DNA from: Actinomortierella ambigua
Lineage: Eukaryota > Mortierellomycota > Mortierellomycetes > Mortierellales > Mortierellaceae
Assembly (NCBI GenBank): GCA_016098155.1
Contig: JAAAJB010000005.1
Location: forward strand, 97,356 to 161,355
Length of the DNA: 64,000 bases
Direction: 5' to 3'
The translations under genes were made by a program, and so were the position numbers. The notes below the pieces were generated by a model that had not been told where the DNA came from, did no database searches, and saw only the letters and a program-made list of their open reading frames with translations. The stretch's first letter is position 1. Each line of letters starts with the position of its first letter. Below are positions 35,201 through 45,140 of the stretch, piece after piece.

Positions 35201-38200
35201 ATCTCGATATCGATCGCGACCCCACCGATACGGGATTGTGTGACCGTCGGATCCCCGAGCTTCCGAGGCTCTCTCTGGATAAGCTGCTTCAAGAACTCGG
35301 GTAGTCGATACCCGGGCTCGCTCACAAGATCTGCAAAGCCTCTAGCAACAAAGTAGCGGTAGAACTGCAACACCATATCCGATGACGGAGCCCAGCGCCA
35401 GATACAAAGTAAAGAATGGCAATAGACCAAAAACTCGCGGAGCTGTATCTGCCTAGACTTGATCGTGAATGGATCGACGGCGGTTGCATCTGCTTTCAGT
35501 CCAACAACCCAATGATGCTGTGCCAGCCAGTGGATCAGCGGCCAGTTATCTCGGGCCCTCAGATTGGTAGTCGTGCAGCCTTGCTTATCAAACTGGTGCA
35601 AACGACAGAGATTCACGACCAGGTCGAGCACATGACCTGCCCTACGTTGTGTCCACTCATCACTGGCAATACGATCCCGCTCTGCTTTAGCCGCCTGGCC
35701 CATCCACCCTTCTTGGATCTGTTCGTTCACATGGACCCAGAATCCTGACAGCGCAGAGACGTGCTTGCTCTGGTCCTGATCGTCAACCTGGCCGAGAAGC
35801 TGGATCAGGCAGATCCAAATCTCCATGACATCCTCTCCAATGACCACCAGACTAGACGTCGCGTTGCGTCCAGAGGCTGCAATCTTGTTCAGTCGACGGC
35901 AGAAGGCTGGGCCGCTTGCTGGTACTAATTGTCGAATGAGTGCTCCGACCACGCGGTGGAGGGTCAGGTTATACCCTTGGCCATCGCGCTCCGCATCGCC
36001 CCGTACCATGAAGAGGCGATCGGTCTTGAACTGCTTAAACAATGCTGCCCACGTTACAAGAGTCCATCGACTGTAGATCAAAAGCAGCCAATCAGGTGAA
36101 GAGGTCGGGTCGTCTCGAGGTTGCTGATGTTGAGCATGGGCCTGCTCCATATTGTCGACAAACGCCTCGAAAACCCGGCAGAACCCCTGAACAAACGGTT
36201 GCCAAAATGCCTCTTGTTGGTTGGTAGGCAACAGTCCGACTCGTTCCAGCAAAACAAGTGTGATCGTGTCGAGAGTCTTGATACACGCATCCATCTCTGC
36301 CTTGGCTTCCGCAGCACCGCCAAATCGCCGGATATCCTCCGGGCTTCGTCTTCGTTGTTGCTTTTGCCACACAGCCTGCTGAATGACTGCGTAGTGTCGC
36401 TTAAACTCAAAAAACACTGGCCAAAGTCCATCCACAAAATCCTGTGGCTGCGTCCAGTCGGGAAGAAACCACTCGTCAAAGAGCTGGAAGCTCGCGCATG
36501 TGTCAACGCGATGTAGAGGGCCCGGCGCTTGAGACGGGCAAAGGGTATAGAGGAGGTGTGCAAGTCGGCCCCGACCTATGTATGACTCTCGAGGAAAGTA
36601 GATGCCATTCGGTAAGGGGTCATAAGCGGACGTAGAGGGTCTAGTATCGGCTGCAAGCACGGACTCCAGTGTCCGATGACCGTGGCGCGAAGATGGTGGT
36701 GGTCGGTTGTTCTTGGGAGCAGCAAGTGGTGGCGGATCGACTACAGTCTGCTCCTGGTTCCTGTCCATGATATCTGGTGCCTCCTCTGAAGGATCATTGA
36801 CTGTAACACCTTCGTGAACAAAGTCGTCCATACTGTCGTAATCGTCGCCCGTTGTTGTATGGCGCATCAACTTTTCCTCGGTAGGTGGCCGAAACATGGG
36901 CTTGTCAAAAAGCTGCGGTCGCGCCGTTTGGCTGCCAAGAACGAAGGTAGTTTGAATTGAGCCGCCGTTGCCTTTGTTCTTCAGATTGGCCTGGGCCTTG
37001 CTCTTCTTTTGCTTGTGAATGGGCTGACGCGGCACCACCTTGGCACGAGAGAGTCCTGTTGGTTTCCTCCGCTTTGGCGTCTGTACAGATGGTCGAGAAT
37101 TGGATGGCCGAGTCCGTGGTACTGCATGCCGATGCGATGACCTAGCAAAACCGTCATAATTCAAGCTATCCTGCTCAAGGTAGTCAAAACCATGCTCCTC
37201 GCGGCGCTCCAAATATCGATCAATCTGTTGTTGTCGCTTTCTTGGTCCCAATGAGTGTAGATCAAAAGTGTTGGGGAAGACTCCATCATCGTGCCATTGC
37301 TCCTGATCCTCATCCAACGAAGCGTCAGTCTCAGCGTCAACCGATCTGGATCTTCGACCTCTGTCTTCAGCTTCTCTTGGCACTGCTTCTCGGCGGACTC
37401 CTCCATTCATAGCTGCCAGGCGAATGGCTTTGAGAGACCTATGCCTCCCGCTAGTTCTTCTTCTCTTGCGGGAACTGTGACCTCTTGATGTCGAGCCTGT
37501 TCCAGAGCGGACCTGCATCCTGTCAATCATGTCACGCCTCTCTTCTGTGAAGGCGGATCTAGTGGCGTGCTGACGATTTCGAACCCTCTGTCGTGGCGGT
37601 CTGTCGAAGGACAGACCAAAAGCGTCCAGCTCGCCGTCATCTGATCCATCCGAGTCGCGTACTCCAGCCGACACGCGTGATTCTGTATGTGCCGAATGAC
37701 TAGAATATCGCTGGCGATCGAAATTTCGATCTTTCGGCAATGCCTACAACAAAGTGAAATACGGTTAGGTTACAAAAGGTTGGACATTTGATATGTCACA
37801 TGGAAACTATCAAACAGCCAACCAAACAAACAACAAGCTTCATCTTACCATTTCTGGGCTGTTGTGTTCGGAATTCGATGCAGGCATGACATCCTGATAA
37901 TACTGTTCATGGTCCGAGAAGGCAGCATTGACAGGGATGGTATCCTCCCAAGAAGGACGCCGGGGCCGTTGGAACAATGGAGACATCGAGCGGTGGCGGT
38001 ATCGGGATCGCGGTGACTGACGAGGAGGCGAGTCAAGGTCAACATGGTAGGTAGGCAATGGCTCCCCCGATAAACCGCCATCCATGTCGTCACTGTCGGT
38101 TCCTTCCTGAGCAAGCCGCGCCATAAAGTCGTGGAGAGAATCTGCCTCGGTGGATTCTCGTGATGCCATCCTTGTACGAGCATGATGCAGTTGAGGGTGG

Positions 38201-40093
38201 ACAAGTGGCTCCTCGTGACGCCGGGCTGACGACGAATGAGCAGTGCCTTCTCTGGATCCTATGATCTGTGACCGCATCGACATCAAGGTATTCTGATCAT
38301 CCGGGAGTTTGTTCCGCTTGAAGAACGACATGGGTAGCACATGCTGGCGAGCTCGCCTCGCCTTCCTTACACGGGAAGGATGTGATGGCGAAACATCCGA
38401 CTGGTTACCTTCGTCGTTATCCGTGATGTGGTGATGGCTTTCGTCAATATCGATCATGTGGGCATGATTCTCGCCTTCCCTGAGGGGTTGAATGTCGGCT
38501 GCATCGTTGTAGAGAGTGAAGGACGCATTGTCTGCTGCGACGTCACGCAATCCATCGTCATGACCACCAATCTTTTTGGAGTTTGTGCGAAGATGCGCCC
38601 TGTCCTGATTATTGCCGCTCGTTTTCGTCCGTCGATGATGCCCTTGATAGGTTTTGCTCAGTGACTTCCTAGCAGGCTCAAATGGCTCGGGCACGTTGAC
38701 CGGAAGCAATGGTTCGAGTTGCTGTCGTGCTAACCTTGCCAACCGCTTTTTGGCGCTTGCCGAGAGCATCCGTGTGGTCTCTACTGTTGTCAACGTGGTA
38801 CGAGCTTGTCGATCCTTGTGCCGTTGAGTCTTGTGAGAGGACGTTGGCAGAAGTCGACCACTCAAGATATGCTCTCGGAGCTGATCCAATGAGGGCAGCT
38901 CGTCGTCGTCGTCGTCGTCCCTGGCACCTTCCGCTAACACAGTCGATGTCGACGCCTTGTCGGGTAGGGAGCGCTCCTCGTAGTCTGAATCCTCCTCATC
39001 AGACCTATTCTGCAACAGGGTATCATCGAGCAGATCGAGTCCATTACCGTCTTTTGTCAGCGCAGTCGACCGTTTGGAGACAACGCCTCGAGAACGAATG
39101 AGATTCAAGTGTCTCTGCTTATCTGCTGTGTATGGCTTCCGCTGCTGAAATGTGCGTTTCCGTAATGGATAGGCACGCTGGGTCGGTGCCTCCGGATTTT
39201 CATAGAATGCAGCGGCAAAACCAGAGATTGTTTCTTGCGCTAGCACCACTGACGAGGATGGTGCCTTTGGAGCTGAGGTAAGTGGTGGCGGTGACGGAGG
39301 AGGGCTTTGCTGCTCCACAAGAAAATCAAAATTCGACAAGGGCAGTAACGCTCGTAGTCCTGTGAAAGATTTTTCCTTTGTCGACGGCTCTTCCTGTAGT
39401 GCAAGCTCTTGTCCATGCTCTCTGTCCAAGGTTGTTGTCGCATCAGGTGTGCGCAGTGATAGACCACCCCCGTCTGTGGTCTTGAGCCGTTGACCTGGAC
39501 CCAGGGCTTTTTCGCTCATTGGTTGAACATTTGCGCCAACGCTAGCCAAACATGTTTTGCTGTCAGATTCATCCTCGATATCTGATCCAGGCACCTCCTA
39601 CAGAGACAACGATAGGCGCGAAGAGGCGTCAGTCGCAATGTGGATATTTACAAGGGGTAGGAGACAAGAAGCCTTTCAGCATAGAATCGCTAGGTTTGTA
39701 TCTCCTAGCCAACTAGCCACTTTTTTGTTTCCAATTTACCTCAAGCTCGTGCTGCGAAGCGCTTATCCTGTTGCTAGGAGCAATGCCACTCAGGGACATT
39801 GGATCGATGCACTCGAGGAAGATGCCCACAGAGCTCGACCGAGAGCTATAGGCAGGCGTGTCCTGCAATTGCTCGTCTTCATCGTCGGACCTGGAGACAA
39901 GGACGATGGGCGCTCCTGGTACACTTGCGACAGCGACCTGCGCGGGATGGTTCTTGGGCCGCCGCCTTGTTTCTGTCAACGTCTTTGCCACCGATCGTTG
40001 GTTGTTACGGGTGCCAGTATCGAGGAGTGTCGGTCCACCATTCTCTTTGGGTAGCTTGTTGAGTCTGGCGTGAGTCTGCATGTGGACAGGCAT
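29207..40093 (-). CDS. mus7: Mms22/Mus7-family DNA repair protein, giant form
   Basis: Mms22/Mus7 proteins act with Mms1-type cullin ligases at damaged replication forks. Exons in coding order: 40093-39740, 39597-37849, 37743-34407, 34302-32702, 32581-32403, 32205-31627, 31497-30839, 30684-29207. Phases agree at every join (0,0,1,0,2,2,1), giving 3311 aa against about 1450-2200 in yeasts and moulds. Family marks: a basic N-terminal LRKRTFQQRKPYTADK block near residue 265; ARQHVLPMSFFKRNKL near 540; and the long conserved alpha-helical region from YIGRGRLAHLLYTL (about 1077) to LHDLIHYAWAYGYRLLARLF-like sequence at the exon 8 start. The rest is acidic or Ser-rich, and exon 8 adds a Gly/Asp/Glu-rich tail of about 460 aa. 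An AG acceptor at 40121-40122 in frame just before ATG 40093 suggests a possible further 5' exon. Family call is from motifs recalled, not a search. Confidence 0.68.
32281..32309. repeat. (GA)n microsatellite inside an intron
   Basis: A GA tract in the intron between exons 5 and 6 of the Mms22-family gene. Confidence 0.8.
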
Positions 40094-41274
40094 GCGATCC
40101 ACTTGAATGCAATCAACAGCCTACACTCCTGGAATCAATGTAGCGGGCGGGAGGGAGTGGGTGGGTGGGTGGTGAATGAATTCGCGTCAGGGCCAATTTG
40201 CTGGCATGAAAAGTCTCGATTTATTTTGGTGGCGCAATAGCTCAAGGCATGACATTTTTTGTTTCCAGAGATGTTTCCATGGAGAACGCGTGCGAGAAGG
40301 GGGATGTGGATAGAGTATAAGTGGGAGTGAGAGTAAGAGAGAGAGAGAGAAAGAGTGAGGGTGGGAGCGAGAGTGAGAGTGAGGATGCAGTCATTCATTC
40401 CTCTCCTCCACCTCCATCCAAATCCCTTCTCTCCCCTCACTCTCGTTCTCTCCTTCGTCGTGCCTCTCCCCTGTAGAAGGTGGTAACTGGGCTGCTTTTC
40501 AAAGAAAAAAAAAACGCGCCAAGACGCGACTGTTAGAACTGATTACTTTTAAGCGCACAGACACACACACAAAAAAAAAAAAAAAAAAAAGCTATGAGCA
40601 CTATCATCCACAACAAGCAGTTACCACCCGAATAAAATAATAATAACAATAATAACAATGTAAATCATGTTCGGAGAGACTGAGATCGGGACAGGGACGA
40701 ATGCGATGACGAGAGGCCCGATGCCAGGGCGGAGACAGCCAAAAGAAGATAACGAGGGTGATGATGGGGAAAAACGACAGGAGCCAAAATAATATCAAAA
40801 AGGGGATAGTCTACACCGAGCTGATGGACATACGAAGTAATAATGGGAGGCACCCATTGGTACCCCGGCTGCATCCGAGCCGATTGGCCCATACATGTGT
40901 CCCAAAATTACTGACTAGCTGACTGGACTTCACTTGGCACGAGAGCGCCTAACGGTGCCTAAACGACAGCCCACGGGGTCAGCTAAAGCCCTCTCTGTTC
41001 GCACGAGGATATGACATGCACATTGCGAGAGAGCAAAATTTCTGTCTGGACCGCCCTCAGCATGTTAGCATTGGTGGGCCCTTTACGTTGGAAATGAAAT
41101 CCATTAAAACCATCCGCCATGTCCTATTGTTTCTCCCTCACCCCCCCCCTCTCTTCTTGCTTCATTTTTTTATTTTGTATTTTTTTTTACTCTCGTCAAC
41201 TCTTTCTCTCTCTTTTCTCTTTCTTTTTCTCTCTTCTTTCTCTTTCTGTGATTCTTGCTTGGCATTCTATTGTC
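40094..41274. other. Divergent intergenic region between Mms22 and the first Cys-rich gene
   Basis: No gene seen. On the minus strand the C/T-rich leader and a TATA-like TTATACTCTA (about 40312-40322) belong to the Mms22 gene. A 20-base A run lies near 40571. The right part is a T/C-rich leader (41160-41250) before the first Cys-rich gene. Confidence 0.5.
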
Positions 41275-41651
41275 ATGGCACAGACGCGCATGTCATCGCT
41301 GCATTCGTCTCGTATGTCTCGTCAGTCTCGTCACCGCCAAACCACAACGAACAGATTTTGCATTATCATCACCATCATTACCGTCTTCCTATTGGCCAGT
41401 GGCTCCCTTGTTGAAGGTGGGGCACCAGGGCAGCGCTTGATATTACAGAACCTGGCGTAGAAAAAGACGACAAAGTCATCACTAACTCTAAGGCGTCCCC
41501 AATCAACGTTTCTCCGTTCTTTGCTGAGGATATAATAGCAACTTGCACGCAAGAATGTGATAGAGAATTGCACATATGCATCCTTGACGAGGTTGTATGT
41601 AAACAGAAATATAATGATTGCATGTCGTTATGCACAGGCAACACTAAATGA
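41275..41651 (+). CDS. Small secreted cysteine-rich protein, copy 1 (new family)
   Basis: Unrecognised, 84 aa as modelled: exon 1 41275-41416, intron 41417-41538, exon 2 41539-41651 (phase 1). Exon 1 has a basic N-terminus and a hydrophobic segment (FCIIITIITVFLLASGSLVE), a secretion leader; M14 (ATG 41314) would shorten the long basic part. Exon 2 has six cysteines spaced C-x3-C-x6-C-x6-C-x6-C-x3-C, from TCTQECDREL to MSLC, then a stop at 41649. The acceptor ATAATAG and a branch-like ACTAAC at 41481-41486 support the intron; the donor GTGGGG is weak. The neighbour at 42190 has the same layout, intron phase and cysteine spacing. An alternative acceptor at 41527-41528 would add DIIA in another phase. 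An AATAAA lies at 41729. Function unknown. Confidence 0.6.
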
Positions 41652-42189
41652 TATCGACATAAATACTGCTTCAGTTACAAGACTCTTCCAACGATCAACA
41701 CTTTTTCGTTCATTCACCATGGTAATCCAATAAATCAAAAAGGTCAAACGGTACGCCTAGACCATACAATGCGACCGCCCTGAATATGAGACGCTTGTAT
41801 TAGTCTTGGTCTCACTTTCTTCTTCTCCTTCCCCATCTTCCCATTTCACCGTCTATCGTGCCCGTCCTATTCCTCACCCTCCTCCTCTTCCTCTTCGCTT
41901 GCTGCATCGTTCAACGCTCCGGCCTATTCCTGTCCACCCGTCATTTTACTCCACCTTTCACTGCCCTTCCTCCTGACCTCTTCTATCCATTCATTCATTA
42001 CTTCATTCTTTACCTTCCTCCCTTTCCTTCTCTTCCTTCCGTTCACTCATTATTTCTTCTGGTGAGATGCAAACCCTACCTAATCTTCCTCCTCTGCCCC
42101 TCCCCCTTTTAAAAACTGCACACGATGGATTCTCCCAAACTGACGGAGCTTCTTCTCAGGTCGCAAACCAGAACTCGGCCACTCTACAG
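41652..42189. other. Spacer between the two Cys-rich genes
   Basis: 3' sequence of copy 1 with AATAAA at 41729-41734, then a C/T-rich promoter and leader for copy 2. ATGs at 42067 (in frame with the 42190 start) and 42125 (another frame) precede the chosen start. Confidence 0.5.
41729..41734 (+). terminator. Polyadenylation signal AATAAA after Cys-rich gene 1
   Basis: AATAAA lies 78 bases after the stop of the first Cys-rich gene, a plausible 3'-end signal. Confidence 0.35.
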
Positions 42190-42573
42190 ATGCGTCTACC
42201 TTGCTGCTCTTTGGTTGTTGTTCTCACGTGCGCAAGTCTCCTACACCGTGTGTTCGGTAAGAAGTCGAAGGATGTGGCAATGCATAACCTCCCCTCCCCC
42301 TTCAACACGATATACCGGTTTCCGTCGGGAAAAAAATTACTTCAGGGTCATGTAGCCCAAAACCTCCTTGAAAGATCACGTTGCCGCACGCATTCTCTCG
42401 GGTCTTGACACATCTAAAGATTCTTGTTTGACAACATAGCCACACCTGCCTGCCAATCTTCATGCGATCGTGACAAGAACTTGTGCCGTGAGACCGAGGA
42501 GAAATGTAAAGCAGACTACGAAATCTGTATAAACAAATGCAACCAACACAGTGCGGTCGAGAATGCACACTGA
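42190..42573 (+). CDS. Small secreted cysteine-rich protein, copy 2 (new family)
   Basis: Unrecognised, 66 aa: exon 1 42190-42256, intron 42257-42439 (183 bases, donor GTAAGA, acceptor ACATAG, phase 1), exon 2 42440-42573. The first exon plus the first codon of exon 2 give a textbook signal peptide, MRLPCCSLVVVLTCASLLHR then VFA, with cleavage before TPAC. The mature part of about 43 residues has six cysteines in C-x3-C-x6-C-x6-C-x6-C-x3-C (CQSSCDRDKNLC, then CKADYEIC, then CINKC), the same spacing as copy 1. C-C-DR-C-E-C-K-Y-C-C are identical between the two over the 30-residue core, 11 of 30 positions. The C-terminus is hydrophilic. A secreted, disulphide-bonded peptide is inferred; no target or activity can be read from sequence. 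ATG 42067 would add 41 residues in frame before the leader and is less likely. Confidence 0.65.
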
Positions 42574-43511
42574 CCAGCCCGACACCAGCCGTAGAATGAG
42601 AATCCCTTTGTTAGTTATGAAAAAAAACACACAGTCCACCATGCACCGCCATCCACCCTATTAAATGGAGAGGATGAAAGCCACACACAGCAGTGGTTCC
42701 TTTTATTTTATTTGTCCTACCACTATCAGGGTCATTATGCACTCCCACCCCCCCCTCTCTCTCTCACTCTTTCCAAGCCCGTACTCTCTCCGCCTTTGCG
42801 CCACAATGGTGGCAGTATGCGAGTGACTGGTGTATGTAGGGGACGGTGAGGTGTATGAGGGGTGAGCGTCGGAAAAATAAATCGTGCAAGGTCAAGTGTT
42901 TGGATGTCCATGGCGTCGTCTGAAAGCATGATCGGATGACAAGGAGAGGGAGCTTGTATCAAACTCAATAAAGACAGGGATCTTCACATTGCTTCCTTAG
43001 CCTTTTTTTTTCTTGGTGGGCCTAATTGCCGATGACCAGGGAAGAGACTACACCAGGAATGAATGCTCGCCTATCTACTACAGACGCAGATAGAAGGCGA
43101 AATAGATAATTGTAACCACGGGGGGTGGGAAGGGGGCAAGGGGGTTGCTAGGCGTATGTGTGTGTGTATGTATGTATGTGTGCGTATGGTTGTTGTGCAT
43201 GACGACACCATAACCTTGTTGCCCCGCAGATACTGCGAGTTAGGAGCACATGGTGTCTCGAGTTTCTTTTTTCCTCTCTTCTTTGTACTGTCTGTGTAGA
43301 GTAGAGCGCTACTTTCTGCTCCACCCCTTTTGTTTAATGGCCCCTCCTCTCCCTCCCCTCACAAAGTCATCAAATTGGACAATGGCGTACACAAGGGCAT
43401 GGGCGTAGCCTAGTTTTAAAGCTGTAAACAGCGAGACGGCGACAGGCAAACAAGTAAACGGATGAAGCTCATAGCGTAGTTAAAGTAAAAATATATAGCA
43501 TGGGTGCTGCT

Positions 43512-43537
43512 CCTGCTGCTGCTGCTGCTGCTGCTGC
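43512..43537. repeat. (CTG)n microsatellite
   Basis: About eight CTG copies outside any supported coding exon. Confidence 0.85.
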
Positions 43538-44048
43538 CGATGGTGTTTGTATTGACCATCCTTTGCTGTACAACTGGTATCATTGGGCGAACAAGACCAC
43601 AAGGATGCTGCTTCTAGGTCCTGCCGTTTAGGGTTTTGGTTCAAAGGGTCAATGCATCCTTAAGAAAAAAACAAAAAGAACGGCACACGCACACACACAC
43701 AACAACAACAATAAAATCCTCCTCCCGCCATTTTTTTTCTTTTTTACCGCGCGTTCAGAAGTACAAAGGAGGAGGGGGGGGCAGTGGGGTTTGGACCTGA
43801 CCCTGAACTGTAAAAGAGAAACAAATCAACAAAGGGCTTTCTCAGAGTAAATGAAGGGCAATCCACTCGTCGAGAGAGCTAACCAAATGCTGGGTCATTC
43901 TTGCTCGTTTTGGCTGTTTGGCTTCTTCCGCGGATGCACGCAACCATGGACTGTGTTGCGAGATGCATGAGTTGAGCGAGCATTTTGTTTGTGTGTAGAG
44001 TAGACTAGTGAATGTGCATGTGTATGTGAGTGTGTTTTTTTGGGGGTG

Positions 44049-44095
44049 GGGGTGCAAGGTGGGGTGCAAGGTGGGGTGCAAGGTGGGGTGCAAGG
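44049..44095. repeat. 12-base tandem repeat, about four copies
   Basis: GGGGTGCAAGGT is repeated almost perfectly four times (the last copy lacks one base). It lies in non-coding DNA. Confidence 0.95.
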
Positions 44096-44810
44096 CATAC
44101 ACTCACAGAACAGAGAGAGAGAGAGAGAGAGAAGGAGGATGGACCACATAGTGAGGTCGTCTGAAGATGAAGCAAGGGTTCACAGCGATATCTCCCTCAG
44201 CATGATAGCCATCCATCCTTGACCTGACCTAAAACAGAACCAAGCCATGGCCCGGGGGAGGGGATAGGAGGAACAGTTTGCGACGAGTCGGATTTGTCTC
44301 GCAGCCTGCGATATCTCGAGGGGGGAGAAGAAGGGAGGGGGAGAGGAGTCAGGGATGGGGTGGAGGGAACGAGTGGAGAGAGAGAGAAAAGAGCGTGCGA
44401 GAGAGATAGATAGTCGAGGATCGGTGGGGGCAAAGGGCAAAGGCGCATTGGATGAGGCCGTTCCCCTTTTTTTTTTGTAGTCTTGTGTGCATGTACAAGG
44501 TTGTCGCTGAGCACAATCTTGCCCCTCCCCTTTTTTTTTCTTACTCTCGACTATTAGAGACTGGGTGGGGTGGGTGGAGAATAAACAGCAGGTGTAGATC
44601 GGGAAAGTCATAGGGAGAGGAGAGAGAGAGAGAGAGAGAGAGGAGAGAGGGAGAGGCAGCGAGATAGATAGCAAGTGGGATGAGTAAGATGGCAATAGAT
44701 AGAGCACGTAGTGAGAAATAAGGGGAGGGGAGGGGCGTGACATGGTTGGAGTTTTCCCTCGACAACGAACATGGCACAGCAAGCGTCTGTTCTGGCTTGA
44801 ATCGAATCGA

Positions 44811-44841
<31 letters not shown>

Positions 44842-45075
44842 ACACACACGCACTTTTATTCTTATGGAAGAAGGGGGGGGGTGGAGTGAGGAGGAGAGGT
44901 CTGCTGTTGTATTTTCAAGGCACACTCACAGAACAAAACGTCCATCCATGAGAGGGCTGTGTAAGTTGGTCGAGGGTGCAAAAGTGGTACGTAGTATGTA
45001 TGACACATTGTACGCTTCGAACCTTGGTGCCAAAGAGGGGGGTGAGGAAGGGAGAGTGTTGTGATGATGTGCTGC

Positions 45076-45081
<6 letters not shown>

Positions 45082-45106
<25 letters not shown>

Positions 45107-45140
45107 TTGCTGCTGCTGCTATTGCTATTGCTGTTGTTGT
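45082..45140. repeat. CTG/TTG trinucleotide tract
   Basis: Interrupted CTG repeats that grade into TTG and ATTG units, in the non-coding region before the Gln-rich gene. Confidence 0.8.

Noticed and set aside
41412..41651. Unspliced reading of Cys-rich copy 1 through 41415-41538
   Set aside because: The frame is open but is out of frame with the leader. The region holds a branch-like ACTAAC and ends in an AG that matches the acceptor of copy 2.
42125..42355. 76-codon ORF overlapping exon 1 of Cys-rich copy 2
   Set aside because: Another frame gives a clean signal peptide and joins in phase to the six-cysteine exon; this one does not.
44049..44095. Idea that the 12-base repeat is a CRISPR-like array
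   Set aside because: Copies are directly abutting with no spacers, and the genome is eukaryotic.
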